DNA of 64,000 bases, taken from the NCBI GenBank assembly GCA_046520405.1, contig JBKGHI010000017.1, positions 1-64,000 of the forward strand. Direction: 5' to 3'. Shown here one piece after another: positions 46,189 to 55,022 of the stretch (position 1 is the first letter of the stretch; the number at the start of each line of letters is the position of its first letter). The notes beneath the pieces were generated by a model, which did no database searches, was not told the DNA's origin, and was given only the letters and a program-made list of their open reading frames with translations. A program made the translations under genes and the position numbers. The stretch is from Myxococcus sp046520405 (GTDB lineage: Bacteria; Myxococcota; Myxococcia; Myxococcales; Myxococcaceae).

Positions 46189-46788
46189 TTGCATCAATTC
46201 CCCAAAGATATCGGGTGGATAGAGGTCATCTGCGGTTCGATGTTCTCCGGCAAGACGGAGGAGCTGATCCGCCGCGTCCAGCGCGCCGTCTACGGCAAGC
46301 AGAAGGTGCAGGTCTTCAAGCCGCGCATCGACAACCGCTACGACGAGTCCGCGGTGGTGAGCCACTCCCAGCTCAAGGTGATGTCCACCGCCATCGAGCG
46401 GGCTGAAGAGATTTTTTACAGGCTCGCCCCGGACACCCAGGTGGTGGGAATCGACGAGGTGCAGTTCTTCGGTTCAGAAGTCGTCGCCGTGGTGGAGGCG
46501 CTGGCCAACAAGGGGCTGCGCGTCATCTGTGCGGGACTGGACCAGGACTACCAGGGGCGCCCCTTCGAGCCGATGCCGCAGCTGATGGCGGTGTCGGAGT
46601 ACGTGACGAAGGAGCTGGCCATCTGCGTGGTGTGTGGGAATCCGGCCAACCGTTCCCAGCGCATCGTGTCCAGTGGTGAGCGGGTGGTGGTGGGCGCGGC
46701 GGGCGCGTACGAGCCACGCTGCCGCAAGTGTCACGTGGCGGAACCGGCGGAGGGCACGCCGCCCCAGACGCTGGAGCTGTTCGACTGA
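46189..46788 (+). CDS. tdk: Thymidine kinase
   Basis: Type II thymidine kinase salvaging thymidine. 199 residues. P-loop 'GSMFSGKTEELIRRV' (residues 16-30), 'VGIDEVQFF' (catalytic Asp-Glu region), lasso 'YEPRCRKCH' and zinc Cys pairs 'CVVC' and 'CRKC'. The apparent start is TTG 46189 ('MHQFPKDIGWIEVICGS'), which matches the Bacillus start pattern. No in-frame ATG or GTG lies close upstream. First gene of a salvage operon with upp-like and hpt. Confidence 0.95.
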   Translation: MHQFPKDIGWIEVICGSMFSGKTEELIRRVQRAVYGKQKVQVFKPRIDNRYDESAVVSHSQLKVMSTAIERAEEIFYRLAPDTQVVGIDEVQFFGSEVVAVVEALANKGLRVICAGLDQDYQGRPFEPMPQLMAVSEYVTKELAICVVCGNPANRSQRIVSSGERVVVGAAGAYEPRCRKCHVAEPAEGTPPQTLELFD

Positions 46789-46803
46789 GCGGGAGCTGAA
46801 CGG

Positions 46804-47619
46804 ATGCGCGACACCCTGTACTCGAACGTTCCCTTCAGGCTGAACGAGATGACCCACCACTATGGGCCTCACGTCCACCTGGTGGGAAATCCCTTTCTCC
46901 TGACCCAGTTGGCCACGCTGTGTTCGAAGGGCGTCATCCAGCCGCAGATCAACCGGCTGGTGGAGACGCTGTACGTCGACCTGGTGAAGACGGTGCTCAA
47001 CGCGGAGTTCCCGCGGAAGAACGTCAGCCTGCCCACGCGGATGATCGACTCCACGCCGCAGGGCCTCTACCAGGGCGAGGTCATCGACCCGCAGGTGCGC
47101 GTGGTGACGGTGAACATCGCCCGGGCGGGCACGCTGCCGTCGCAGGTGACGTACGACCTGATGAACGCCACGCTGGACCCGACGGTGGTGCGCCAGGACC
47201 ACATCATCATGAGCCGCATGATTGACGCCGCGGAGGCGGTGGTGGGCTCGGAGATTGGCGGCGCCAAGATTGGCGGCGACGTGGATGACGCCTTCGTGCT
47301 CTTCCCCGACCCCATGGGGGCCACGGGGGGCAGCCTGTCCACGGCGATTTCGCTCTACAAGAACAAGGTGCCGGGCAAGCCCCGGCGCATCATCACCCTG
47401 AACCTCATCGTCACGCCGGAGTACCTGCGGAAGATGACCACGGACCATCCGGACGTCATCATCTACGCGCTCCGGTTGGACCGGGGCCTGTCCCCGCCGG
47501 AGGTGTTCGGCACCGAGCCGGGCGCGCTCTGGGAGAAGGAGCGGGGCCTGGATGACCGGCAGTACATCGTCCCTGGAGGCGGCGGCTTCGGGGAGATCAT
47601 GAACAACGCGTACGTGTAG
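46804..47619 (+). CDS. Uracil-phosphoribosyltransferase-like protein
   Basis: 271 residues, 60 longer than E. coli Upp. The PRPP-binding loop is 'FPDPMGATGGSLSTAI' (UPRT usually 'DPMLATGGS'), and 'ARAGTLPSQVTYDLMN' matches the UPRT 'ARAG' segment. The N-terminal 'NVPFRLNEMTHHYGPHVHLVGNPFLLTQLATLCSKG' resembles Upp's 'HPLVKHKLG' region only loosely. It probably salvages uracil or a related base with PRPP from prs. The longer length and altered loop leave substrate choice open. Sits between tdk and hpt. Confidence 0.85.
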   Translation: MRDTLYSNVPFRLNEMTHHYGPHVHLVGNPFLLTQLATLCSKGVIQPQINRLVETLYVDLVKTVLNAEFPRKNVSLPTRMIDSTPQGLYQGEVIDPQVRVVTVNIARAGTLPSQVTYDLMNATLDPTVVRQDHIIMSRMIDAAEAVVGSEIGGAKIGGDVDDAFVLFPDPMGATGGSLSTAISLYKNKVPGKPRRIITLNLIVTPEYLRKMTTDHPDVIIYALRLDRGLSPPEVFGTEPGALWEKERGLDDRQYIVPGGGGFGEIMNNAYV

Positions 47620-47630
47620 CGGAGGCATCC

Positions 47631-48164
47631 TTGGCGTTCTACGAGCAGGAAGTCGGTGTCCTGATTTCCGAGGACAAGTTGCAGGCGCGCGTGCGCGAGC
47701 TCGCGGCGGAGATTACGCGCGACTACGCGGGCAAGGACCTGACGCTCATCTGCGTGCTGAAGGGTTCGGCGTTCTTCGCCATCGACCTGGCGAAGTACAT
47801 CGACCTGCCGGTGAAGCTGGAGTTCCTGGGCGTGTCCAGCTACCAGGGCGGCACCGAGTCCACGGGCGAGGTGCGCATCACCACCGATGTCAGCAAGCCC
47901 ATGGCCGGCAAGCACCTGCTCGTCATCGAGGACATCATCGACACCGGGCTCACCATGCAGTTCCTGCTGGAGAACCTGCGCGCCCGGCACCCCGCGTCGG
48001 TGAAGGTGTGCTCGCTGCTGGAGAAGCCCGCGCGCGCCCGGACGAAGGTGGACATCGACTACAAGGGCTTCGTCATCGACGACCTCTTCGTCGTCGGCTA
48101 CGGGCTCGACTTCGGTGAGGTGTACCGGAACATCCCCTTCATCGGGGTGATGAAGAACAAGTAG
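47631..48164 (+). CDS. hpt: Hypoxanthine phosphoribosyltransferase
   Basis: 177 residues; salvages hypoxanthine/guanine with PRPP. 'ICVLKGSAFFAIDLAKYI' (flexible loop start), 'SSYQGGTESTGEVRI', PRPP loop 'LLVIEDIIDTGLTMQFL' (Asp-Asp/Glu-Asp) and 'DYKGFVIDDLFVVGYGLDFGEVYRNIPFIGV' are standard. The TTG start at 47631 has GGAGG five bases upstream. Last gene of the tdk-upp-hpt salvage operon. Confidence 0.95.
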   Translation: MAFYEQEVGVLISEDKLQARVRELAAEITRDYAGKDLTLICVLKGSAFFAIDLAKYIDLPVKLEFLGVSSYQGGTESTGEVRITTDVSKPMAGKHLLVIEDIIDTGLTMQFLLENLRARHPASVKVCSLLEKPARARTKVDIDYKGFVIDDLFVVGYGLDFGEVYRNIPFIGVMKNK

Positions 48165-48178
48165 TCCAGCCGGGTGCT

Positions 48179-48203
48179 GGCGCCGCCCACCGTGCGCGGC
48201 GCC
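48179..48203. terminator. Hairpin after hpt
   Basis: GGCGCCGC pairs with GCGGCGCC around a 9-base loop, between the hpt stop and the convergent lipoprotein gene. GC-only stem without a T-run. Confidence 0.5.
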
Positions 48204-48224
48204 GCACCGGTCCTCAGGTGATGC

Positions 48225-48635
48225 TCAGAGCGGGCACATCTCGCCCACGGGCATCGGGCAGCGGAACTCCACGCCGTCACACAGGATGGAGCAGCTCGAC
48301 GAATCCGAGCAGGTCTCCGTGAAGGCGGGGCACCAGATGCTGGTGCCGCCGGGGCAGCGCATGCCGTAGTTCTCGCACGGGCCCTGCGGCGGGGGCTGGC
48401 AATAGGTGTACTGGCCATTGCAGACGACGTAGTTGCTCGCGGAGGAGCAGGAGGTGCCCGTACAGCTGATGGCGGGGCCGCCCGTGGCCGAACAGCTGTT
48501 GGTGCAGGTGTGCAGCTCCGCGGTGCTTTCGCCCAGCTCCTCGGCGGCCACGTCGGGGGCCGGCGCGTCCACGGGGCCGCAGGCGGCCAGCATCAGCATC
48601 GTCGTCACGGCGAGCAGCAGGCTTCCAGTCTTCAT
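48225..48635 (-). CDS. Small Cys-rich lipoprotein (paralogue pair, member 1)
   Basis: 136 residues. Signal and lipobox 'LLLAVTTMLMLAAC' (Cys19), then 'GPVDAPAPD'. The mature part has more than ten cysteines in short loops ('CTNSCSATGGPAISCTGTSC', 'CDGVEFRCPMPVGEMCPL'). The final block matches that of the next gene, so the two are duplicates. ATG 48635 was chosen for the lipobox. Function unknown; likely a surface lipoprotein held by disulfides. Confidence 0.75.
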   Translation of the reverse strand: MKTGSLLLAVTTMLMLAACGPVDAPAPDVAAEELGESTAELHTCTNSCSATGGPAISCTGTSCSSASNYVVCNGQYTYCQPPPQGPCENYGMRCPGGTSIWCPAFTETCSDSSSCSILCDGVEFRCPMPVGEMCPL

Positions 48636-48678
48636 GGTGGGGTCCTCTTCGGGGTGACTTCTGTTGTGAGGGGGGACG

Positions 48679-48948
48679 TCACATGAGCGGGCAGAGGTCG
48701 GCGAAGTCGCAGCGCACCTCGATGCCGTCGCATTCAAGCGAGCACGTCGTGTACATCCCGCACGTCTGCGTGCCCGAGGGGCACCGGATGAAGGTGCCGT
48801 TGGGGCAGGGGTACTTGAGGGTGCCGCAGTTGTTCAGCTCGGCCTCGCTCTGACCCAGGTCTGCTTCGATGTCCGACGAGTCCACCGGACCACAGCCAAC
48901 CGCGGACAGCAGCGTCGTCACGGCGAGCAGCAGCGTTGCAGCCTTCAT
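48679..48948 (-). CDS. Small Cys-rich lipoprotein (paralogue pair, member 2)
   Basis: 89 residues. Signal and lipobox 'LLLAVTTLLSAVGC' (Cys19), then 'GPVDSSDIEADLGQSEAEL', closely like member 1 ('GPVDAPAPD...LGESTAEL'). The C-terminal half 'CPNGTFIRCPSGTQTC' and 'CSLECDGIEVRCDFADLCPL' mirrors the neighbour. Function unknown. Lies 43 bases upstream of member 1, probably one transcript. Confidence 0.75.
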   Translation of the reverse strand: MKAATLLLAVTTLLSAVGCGPVDSSDIEADLGQSEAELNNCGTLKYPCPNGTFIRCPSGTQTCGMYTTCSLECDGIEVRCDFADLCPLM

Positions 48949-49179
48949 GACAAGTCCTTTCAGGTGGGGACGGCCTATCCAGGCTGACTTTCCTATGCCT
49001 GAAAGTCAAAGAAGGTCTGGCTTTGCGCGTCAAGGGAGGCGGAGGGCCATGGGCCGCTCGCGGGGGCCGCTCAGCGGCCGTGACGCGGTGCTTCGCGTTG
49101 TCGTCTCCCGGACCATGCACAGCGTGCCTGGAAGAATGCGCTGAAGCGTGGCGTCAGGCCGCGCGAATCGAGGCTGACC

Positions 49180-50016
49180 ATGGATGCAACCACGGACCGG
49201 GCCGCGCTGGCCCGGGCGAGCAACCGCCACCACAACGACGCTGTCCGGAAGTACGTTGCGGAGTTCATCGGGACGTTCGTCCTGGTGCTGGGCGGCGTTG
49301 GGGCGGCCGTGCTGGCGGGGGACCACATCGGCTTCCAAGGTGTGGCGCTTGCCTTTGGCCTGTCCCTGTTGGCGATGGTGTACGTGATTGGCCCCATCTC
49401 CGGCTGCCATGTGAATCCGGCGGTGACGCTGGGCCTGCTGCTGACGGGGAAGATGGAGGGCAAGGACGCGGTCGGCTACGTGGTGGCGCAGTGCGTGGGG
49501 GCCATCGTCGCGGCGGGCGTGGTGCTGTTGATTGCCAAGGGCATGCCCGGTGGGTACTCGGCGGTGAGGGAGGGATTGGCGACCAACGGGTACGGCGCTG
49601 CCTCGCCGGATGGCTTCAACATGGGAGCGGCCTTCCTCACCGAGGTGGCGCTGACCTTCCTGCTGGTGCTCACGGTGCTGGGCGCCACGGATGCCCGAGC
49701 GCCGGTGGGCTTCGCGGGCCTGGCCATTGGCCTGGTGCTGGCGCTCATCCACCTGGTGGGGATTCCGGTGACGAACACGTCGGTGAATCCGGCGCGCAGC
49801 CTGGGCCCGGCGGTGTTCGCGGGGAGCGTGCCCCTGGGGCAGCTCTGGCTGTTCATCGTGGCCCCGCTCCTGGGAGGCGCCACCGCGGCGGCGGTGTACC
49901 GCACGGTGTTCCGGCCGGCCGTGCCCCTCAGCGCCGAGGAGGCGGAGCGGGCGCTGCGGCGCGAGCGTGAGGCGCGAATCGCGGACGATCGGGCGGGAAC
50001 GCGCGCGCCCGTCTGA
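49180..50016 (+). CDS. aqpZ: MIP-family channel, aquaporin Z-like
   Basis: 278 residues with six membrane helices and two half-helix NPA loops: 'GCHVNPAVTLG' (loop B) and 'TNTSVNPARSLGPA' (loop E). Spacing and the Arg after the second NPA (selectivity filter) fit AqpZ-type water channels rather than glycerol facilitators, where an Asp follows the second NPA. N- and C-terminal ~25-residue charged tails are cytoplasmic. ATG 49180. Confidence 0.92.
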   Translation: MDATTDRAALARASNRHHNDAVRKYVAEFIGTFVLVLGGVGAAVLAGDHIGFQGVALAFGLSLLAMVYVIGPISGCHVNPAVTLGLLLTGKMEGKDAVGYVVAQCVGAIVAAGVVLLIAKGMPGGYSAVREGLATNGYGAASPDGFNMGAAFLTEVALTFLLVLTVLGATDARAPVGFAGLAIGLVLALIHLVGIPVTNTSVNPARSLGPAVFAGSVPLGQLWLFIVAPLLGGATAAAVYRTVFRPAVPLSAEEAERALRREREARIADDRAGTRAPV

Positions 50017-50105
50017 TGCCAAGCGTCGCTTTGCGCGGCGGGCTCCGGGGGATACGGTGACGGGACACGGGGCCGTGTTCCAGCGCCCCGCCTGGAGCCA
50101 CCGCC

Positions 50106-50741
50106 ATGCTCTTCGACCTGACTCGCCTCACGGCCTACCTCCTGGCGGTGCTCGCGCTCATCCTGACGCCCGGGCCGGACACGATGTACGTGCTGGCCCG
50201 GAGCCTGGGGCAGGGGCGCAAGGCGGGCATCGTCTCCGCGTTGGGCATCTTCGTCGGGTGCCTGTTCCACATCGCCGCGGCGGCGTTCGGGCTGTCGGCC
50301 TTGCTCGCGACGTCCGCGCTGGCCTTCTCGGTGGTGAAGTGGGGCGGAGCGGCCTACCTGGTGTGGATGGGCGTGCAGATGCTGCGCTCCCCAAACGAGG
50401 CCCCTGAGGAGGTGCAGGCGCTCCCTGCCCTGGGGCTGGGCCGCATCTTCCGCGATGGCGTGGTCACCAACGTGCTGAACCCGAAGGTGGCCGTGTTCTT
50501 CCTGGCCTTCCTGCCCCAGTTCGTGGACGCGTCCGCGGGCTCGACGGGGCTCCAGTTCCTGGGGCTCGGCTTGATGTTCTCCGTCACGGGCACGTCGTGG
50601 CTGGTGCTGCTGGCGGCGTCGGCGGGGGCCTTCGGGGGCTGGATGCGGCGCAATCCGCGGGTGGCGGCGTGGCAGAAGCGCGTCACGGGCGGCGTCTTCG
50701 TGGTGCTGGGGGCTCGGCTGGCGTTGCAGCGCCAGGCGTAG
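50106..50741 (+). CDS. LysE/RhtB-family exporter
   Basis: 211 residues with six membrane segments. 'LALILTPGPDTMYVLARSLGQGRKAGIVSALGIFVGCLFH' is the family opening (conserved 'TPGP'), and 'WGGAAYLVWMGVQMLR' and 'NPKVAVFFLAFLPQFV' are the other family blocks. Exports amino acids or homoserine lactone-like metabolites from the cytoplasm. Specific substrate not evident. Its stop is 4 bases from the convergent truncated gene. Confidence 0.92.
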   Translation: MLFDLTRLTAYLLAVLALILTPGPDTMYVLARSLGQGRKAGIVSALGIFVGCLFHIAAAAFGLSALLATSALAFSVVKWGGAAYLVWMGVQMLRSPNEAPEEVQALPALGLGRIFRDGVVTNVLNPKVAVFFLAFLPQFVDASAGSTGLQFLGLGLMFSVTGTSWLVLLAASAGAFGGWMRRNPRVAAWQKRVTGGVFVVLGARLALQRQA

Positions 50742-50744
50742 GCG

Positions 50745-51338
50745 TCAGACGAGCGCCTTGATGACCACGTAGAGGACGTAGAGGGCCCACGGGATGGCGG
50801 CCAGCAGCCCGAGGATTCCGAGCAGGCCGGCCCAGAGGGGGTAGCCCTTGCGCCACGGGAGGAGCAGGAAGGTGCCTCCGGCGAGCGCGGGCAGGGGCAG
50901 GAGGTTGAGGGCGGCCAGCTTCGCGCTCATCAGGCCCCAGGCGCGCATCAGGTCGCCGTCCTGGAGGAGCGCCAGGAAGCGCTCCACGCGGCTGGGGAGC
51001 AGCGAGGGCTCGAAGGGGATGGCGAAGCCGCTCACGAAGTGGCGCAGGCCCTCCGAGGGCCCCAGGCAGGCCATGGCGATGGCGACCTGCACGGCCCAGG
51101 GCAGGAGGATGACGGCGGCGTGCAGGGGCGGGGAGAGCTGGAGCAGGCGGCTCTGGGTGGGGGCGCCCTCGGAGGTGGGCTCGTCGAAGCTCACCGCGCT
51201 GCCGAGCGCGAGGGGGCGGAAGGCCCAGAGGATGCTCCCCAGGCGGGCGGAGAGCAGGGTGGGGCCGTAGCCGAGGACGACGGACACGGGGCAGGCGCCA
51301 ATCCTCCTGGAGCGTGGCGCCGCGTCTCTGGTAGGCAT
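50745..51338 (-). pseudogene. Truncated copy of the M50-like membrane gene at 57356
   Basis: From 'PVSVVLGYGPTLLSARLG' to the end, the product matches residues 37-216 of the intact gene at 57356-58006, with only a few substitutions at the very 3' end. The original start and first ~35 residues are gone. In their place the frame runs through a fragment of the neighbouring divergent gene, giving a spurious N-terminus 'MPTRDAAPRSRRIGA'. This is the left flank of the accessory cassette. Unlikely to be functional. Confidence 0.8.
50841..51290. repeat. 450-bp direct repeat, left copy (identical to 57452-57901)
   Basis: Base-for-base identical by eye to 57452-57901 in the same orientation (offset 6611). 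The preceding ~80 bases are similar with scattered mismatches. The two copies flank the type VI accessory cassette. Confidence 0.88.
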
Positions 51339-51380
51339 CCGGCCAGAGGAACTCAGGGCCTACGGCATCGCGAATCACCT
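51298..51380. repeat. Second repeat block, left copy (matches 58068-58150)
   Basis: Its first 45 bases are identical to 58068-58112 and the next 38 differ at about six positions. In the left copy this block follows the 450-bp repeat after 7 bases; in the right copy 166 bases separate them. The left locus has therefore lost the divergent start/promoter region, or the right has gained it. Confidence 0.8.
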
Positions 51381-51635
51381 GCGAATGCTTGCACAGGGCA
51401 TTGCGGCGGTGCCTCCAACGCCAGAGGTGCTTGATTGCCGTTGAGAGAACTGCTGGGCTGCAATTGTAGTCCGCAGTTGTGGGATGCAGGTGTGCTTGCG
51501 GCATCACCGCAGCCAGATGGGGGGAGTCATGGACGTTTCGGCAACCAAAGCGGATGGGCATCCGGTGAGGCAGACACTGCTCAGGCCCATTGCTCTCCAC
51601 CCGATGCAAGGACAGCTCCGGGCAGGTCAACTGAC

Positions 51636-52946
51636 GTGATTCCCACGCTGAGGATAGACGTCATTGAGGAGCACTTTTCCGAGGCGGCCTTCCTGTACTC
51701 GCAATGGGAGCGAGCACTGCGGGGAGCGAACTCCACTCTGGAAGAGACGGCTCTGGTGGAGGAACGGCTGCTGGCACATCTGGACGGACTGGTGCTCGGG
51801 GGGGCGCCCATCGCCGAGACGATGCTCAGTCCCGCCCTGGACGGTGGGGAGCCCGAGGAGGTGTTCTGCTCAGTGTTCGCCTCCATCGCCGAATCCCCGC
51901 CTGCTGCGCTGGAAGTGGTACTCGCGCTGGCGCCGGTCGCGCCTCCGAGGGTACTGGCTTCGTTGCGGCGCGCGCTGGAGCTCAGCAGCCGCACCGGGTT
52001 GGATGCTTCGCTGGTTCCGTTGCTGAAGGCACCCGAGGCATCCGTCCAAGCACTGGCATTGGAGGTGCTTTCTTTTCGCGGAGCCGTACCGCGCGGAGTG
52101 GCTCTGGAACTGCTCGACCAGGCGGATGGCCGGGTGGTGGCGGCGGCACTGCGAGGCCTTGGCACGCTGGAAAGAGATATCGGGCATCGGGAGTTGCGGC
52201 GACTGTTGGACGACGTTCGACCGCAGGTGCGACTGGCAGCCATCGAATCTGGCCTGCTATCTGGAGTACGCGAGGCATGGGACGCATGCCGGCAGGAGGC
52301 GCGAGGCGGCGGCGAGGGCGCTGCGTCGGCCCGTGTGCTCCAGTCGATCTGTGGGGACGACGAGGACGTCGAGCGCCTGGTGGCGCTCAGTGCCAATGAC
52401 GTCTTCCGCGCGGACACTGTGTGGGCACTGGGCTTCACAGGGCGGGTTGCTGCCGTGGAGGCTTGTCTGGAGTTGATGGGACAGGGGCCGTCGGTGGCAC
52501 GACTGGCTGGCGAGGCTTTCAGCGCCATCACCGGGCTGATGCTGACGGACACCTACGTCATGGCGGTAGAGGAGGGGGATTCGCTCCCGCCACTGGAGGA
52601 GGATGACCTCGACACCGACCTTTCCTTCCATGAAGAGGACAATCTTCCGGTGCCGGACCGTGCAGCGGTCGCTGACTGGTGGCGGCGAGCGCGTCAGGAG
52701 TTCTCGCGGAGTGGACGCTACCTGGGCGGCAAGCCGTTCAGTGGCGCGGCGCTGTTGGACGCGCTGGCGTGGGGGCCTATGCGTCGACGTCACGTCCACG
52801 CACGAGAGCTGGCGCTGAGGACGCAGGGCCTGCACGACGTTCAAACACGCGCGTTCACGGCCCGACAGAGCGCGGAGCTGGCCGGGGCACAGCGCGTGCG
52901 CGAGCACCTGTCGACCCGTCCACTGAGGCGTGCATTCGGGGGGTGA
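51636..52946 (+). CDS. TIGR02270-type HEAT-repeat protein of T6SS clusters
   Basis: About 436 residues from GTG 51636 ('IPTLRIDVIEEHFSEAAFLYSQWERAL'). The body is a series of helical HEAT-like repeats ('LLKAPEASVQALALEVLSFRG', 'DGRVVAAALRGLGTLERD', 'VRPQVRLAAIESGLLSG'). The C-terminal part 'GRYLGGKPFSGAALLDALAWGPMRRRHVHARELALRT' is typical of TIGR02270 proteins, found beside DUF2169 and PAAR-like effector genes in type VI loci. Probably a scaffold for effector loading. Same strand and spacing as the next four genes. Confidence 0.75.
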   Translation: MIPTLRIDVIEEHFSEAAFLYSQWERALRGANSTLEETALVEERLLAHLDGLVLGGAPIAETMLSPALDGGEPEEVFCSVFASIAESPPAALEVVLALAPVAPPRVLASLRRALELSSRTGLDASLVPLLKAPEASVQALALEVLSFRGAVPRGVALELLDQADGRVVAAALRGLGTLERDIGHRELRRLLDDVRPQVRLAAIESGLLSGVREAWDACRQEARGGGEGAASARVLQSICGDDEDVERLVALSANDVFRADTVWALGFTGRVAAVEACLELMGQGPSVARLAGEAFSAITGLMLTDTYVMAVEEGDSLPPLEEDDLDTDLSFHEEDNLPVPDRAAVADWWRRARQEFSRSGRYLGGKPFSGAALLDALAWGPMRRRHVHARELALRTQGLHDVQTRAFTARQSAELAGAQRVREHLSTRPLRRAFGG

Positions 52947-52952
52947 AGTTCC

Positions 52953-53963
52953 ATGTGGGCACTGAAGAATCGCACTGCGTACGCTGCGGAGCGGAACTGG
53001 ACGCGCGACAAGGAGGGCGTTCACTGGTGGCTCGTCGCGGTCAAAGCGACTTTTGACGTCGCGCCCGGGGGGAGACTCCAACTGGCGGACGAACAGCCTC
53101 CTCCTGTGCTGATGCCGGAGTACTTCGGAGCGCCCGGTCAGTCGAGCTTGCGCCATGACTCGGACCTGCTGGCGGTGAAGCCGGGCACGGAGGTGCTGCT
53201 CGACGGTCACGCGCACGCACCTCGCGGAAAGCCCGCCGAGACAGTGCCGGTCTCGCTGCGGCTCGGACCGCTCCACAAGGTACTGCTCGTGCATGGGCCA
53301 CGCACCTACGCTCGGGGGATGCTCGGGATGGCGGTGAGCCGGCCCCGGCCGTTCACCACGAGCCCCATTCGCTATGAGGCCGCGTTCGGGGGCCATGACA
53401 CGTCGGACTCCGACCCCAGCAAGCATCGGCTCGACGAGCGAAATCCCATCGGGCGTGGATTCTCGGTACGTCAGGCCCAACTGACGGGCAAGCCCGCCCA
53501 CACCATCGAGTATCCCAGTGGCGACCCGGCAACTCGAGGCCCCGCGGGGTTCGGGCCCATCGACGCCGCGTGGATGCCGCGGCGCAAGCTCGCGGGGACG
53601 TACGACGCCCGGTGGGAGCGCACGAAGAAGCCCCTGCTCCCCGACGACTACGACCCCGCCTTCGCGTTGAGCGCCCCCGGGGATCAACGACTCGACGGGA
53701 CGCTCACCGGCGGAGAGCGGGTCGAGCTGATGAACATGACGCCCGAAGGGGTTCTGCGCTTCGAACTGCCCCGCATCTCGTTTGGCTTCACCACGCACGT
53801 GGGAGGGCGGCGCGAGGCGCACGGCGCACGCCTGACCACGGTTCTCCTGGAGCCTGAAGTCAGGCGCCTCTCGCTGGTGTGGCAGGGAGCGCTGTGTGTG
53901 CCCGCTCCGGACGCGGACTACCTCGACGAGACGGAGATTGCAGAGTTGAAGGAGCTGGGATGA
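52953..53963 (+). CDS. DUF2169 domain protein (putative T6SS effector adaptor)
   Basis: 336 residues. The family start 'ALKNRTAYAAERNWTRDKEGVHWWLVAVKATFDV' and 'YEAAFGGHDTSD', 'RNPIGRGF' and 'GFGPIDAAWMPRRKLAGTYDARWERTKKPLLPDDYDPAF' are DUF2169 landmarks. DUF2169 proteins are accessory factors encoded beside PAAR/VgrG-linked toxins, e.g. in the Agrobacterium Tde2 locus. Here it precedes the thiolase-like and DUF4150 effector genes, so it likely helps load the effector. 6 bases after the HEAT-repeat gene. Confidence 0.88.
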   Translation: MWALKNRTAYAAERNWTRDKEGVHWWLVAVKATFDVAPGGRLQLADEQPPPVLMPEYFGAPGQSSLRHDSDLLAVKPGTEVLLDGHAHAPRGKPAETVPVSLRLGPLHKVLLVHGPRTYARGMLGMAVSRPRPFTTSPIRYEAAFGGHDTSDSDPSKHRLDERNPIGRGFSVRQAQLTGKPAHTIEYPSGDPATRGPAGFGPIDAAWMPRRKLAGTYDARWERTKKPLLPDDYDPAFALSAPGDQRLDGTLTGGERVELMNMTPEGVLRFELPRISFGFTTHVGGRREAHGARLTTVLLEPEVRRLSLVWQGALCVPAPDADYLDETEIAELKELG

Positions 53964-55009
53964 GCACCTCCTTGGAGGTCGTCGCGGTCGGCGCGCGAAC
54001 CCCCGTCGGGTATACTGCGGAGAGCAGCGCCGCGGCCGTGCGCGCTGGCATCTCACGCTACGCCGAGTATCCGTTCGCCGATGTCCGGGGGGAGCCCGTG
54101 GTGATTGCATCGGACGGGAATCTGGACCCCGCGCTGGAGGGGAGGAATCGGCTCTTGCCGCTGCTCGAGAGTGCGTTGGGGGAGGTCGAGGCCAAACTGG
54201 GTCCTGAAGCGCTTCTGCGGAGTCGGCTCAGTGTGCTGCTGTCGTGTCCGGAAGCCCGCCCCGGATTCTCGGAGGAGGATGCGGCCTGGCTGGTCGACGC
54301 CGTGGAGGCGCGCTATCAAGGGAGACGCACAGCCACGCGCGTCGTGCTCGCGGGGCGCGGCCACGCAGGAGCACTCCGGGCTGTGGAGCAGTCCCTGCGG
54401 GAGTGTGCCGATGGCGGTGACCACCTGTTCCTGGTGGCCGGCGCGGACAGCTACCACCACACGGAGACGTTTCTTTGGCTGGAACAGGCGCGTCGCTTCG
54501 CGCAGCCGGGGGTGCGCGGTGGCTTCACGCCCGGCGAGGGTGCTGCCTGTCTGGCGCTGATGAGTGCCGGGACGCGGCGCCGCCTGGGGCTGTCAGGGCT
54601 GGCCGTCGTGCGGGGCGCGCACACCGCGCGAGAGCGCCAGCTTCGCGACAGCAGCACGGGCTCCCTCGGTGTTGGGATGACCCAGGCCGTTGAGGGTGTC
54701 GTCTCGGGACTCAAGTTGCCCGATGAAGGGGTCGACGACCTGTACACGGACATCAATGGCGAGCGCTATCGAAGCGAGGAGTGGGGCTTCGTCGTGCTGC
54801 GGACGCCATCCGTCTGGAAGTCCGCCGACTACCGGGCCCCGAGCACCTGTTGGGGGGATGTCGGTGCTGCCTCTGGAGCGCTCGGGGGCGTCCTCGCGGT
54901 CCGGGCATTCGCCCGGGGTTATGCGCGCGGCCCACGGGCCCTGGTGATGGCCGGTTCGGATGGCGGACTGCGGGGGGCGATGTTGCTGCATGCGCCCCAG
55001 GTCTCGTAA
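53960..55009 (+). CDS. Thiolase/beta-ketoacyl-synthase-fold protein of T6SS effector operon
   Basis: 349 residues from ATG 53960, overlapping DUF2169 by 4 bases. Thiolase-fold layout without a clear catalytic Cys: 'GARTPVGYTAESSAAAVRAGISRY' and 'LFLVAGADSYHHTETFLWLEQARRF', 'GGFTPGEGAACLALM' and 'WGDVGAASGALGGVLAVRAFARGYA' parallel KAS enzymes. Such inactive-looking KAS-like proteins (similar to the PRK06147 group) recur beside DUF2169 and DUF4150 in type VI clusters. Accessory or chaperone role inferred from context. Confidence 0.8.
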   Translation: MSTSLEVVAVGARTPVGYTAESSAAAVRAGISRYAEYPFADVRGEPVVIASDGNLDPALEGRNRLLPLLESALGEVEAKLGPEALLRSRLSVLLSCPEARPGFSEEDAAWLVDAVEARYQGRRTATRVVLAGRGHAGALRAVEQSLRECADGGDHLFLVAGADSYHHTETFLWLEQARRFAQPGVRGGFTPGEGAACLALMSAGTRRRLGLSGLAVVRGAHTARERQLRDSSTGSLGVGMTQAVEGVVSGLKLPDEGVDDLYTDINGERYRSEEWGFVVLRTPSVWKSADYRAPSTCWGDVGAASGALGGVLAVRAFARGYARGPRALVMAGSDGGLRGAMLLHAPQVS

Positions 55010-55022
55010 GGAGAGGATGCAC

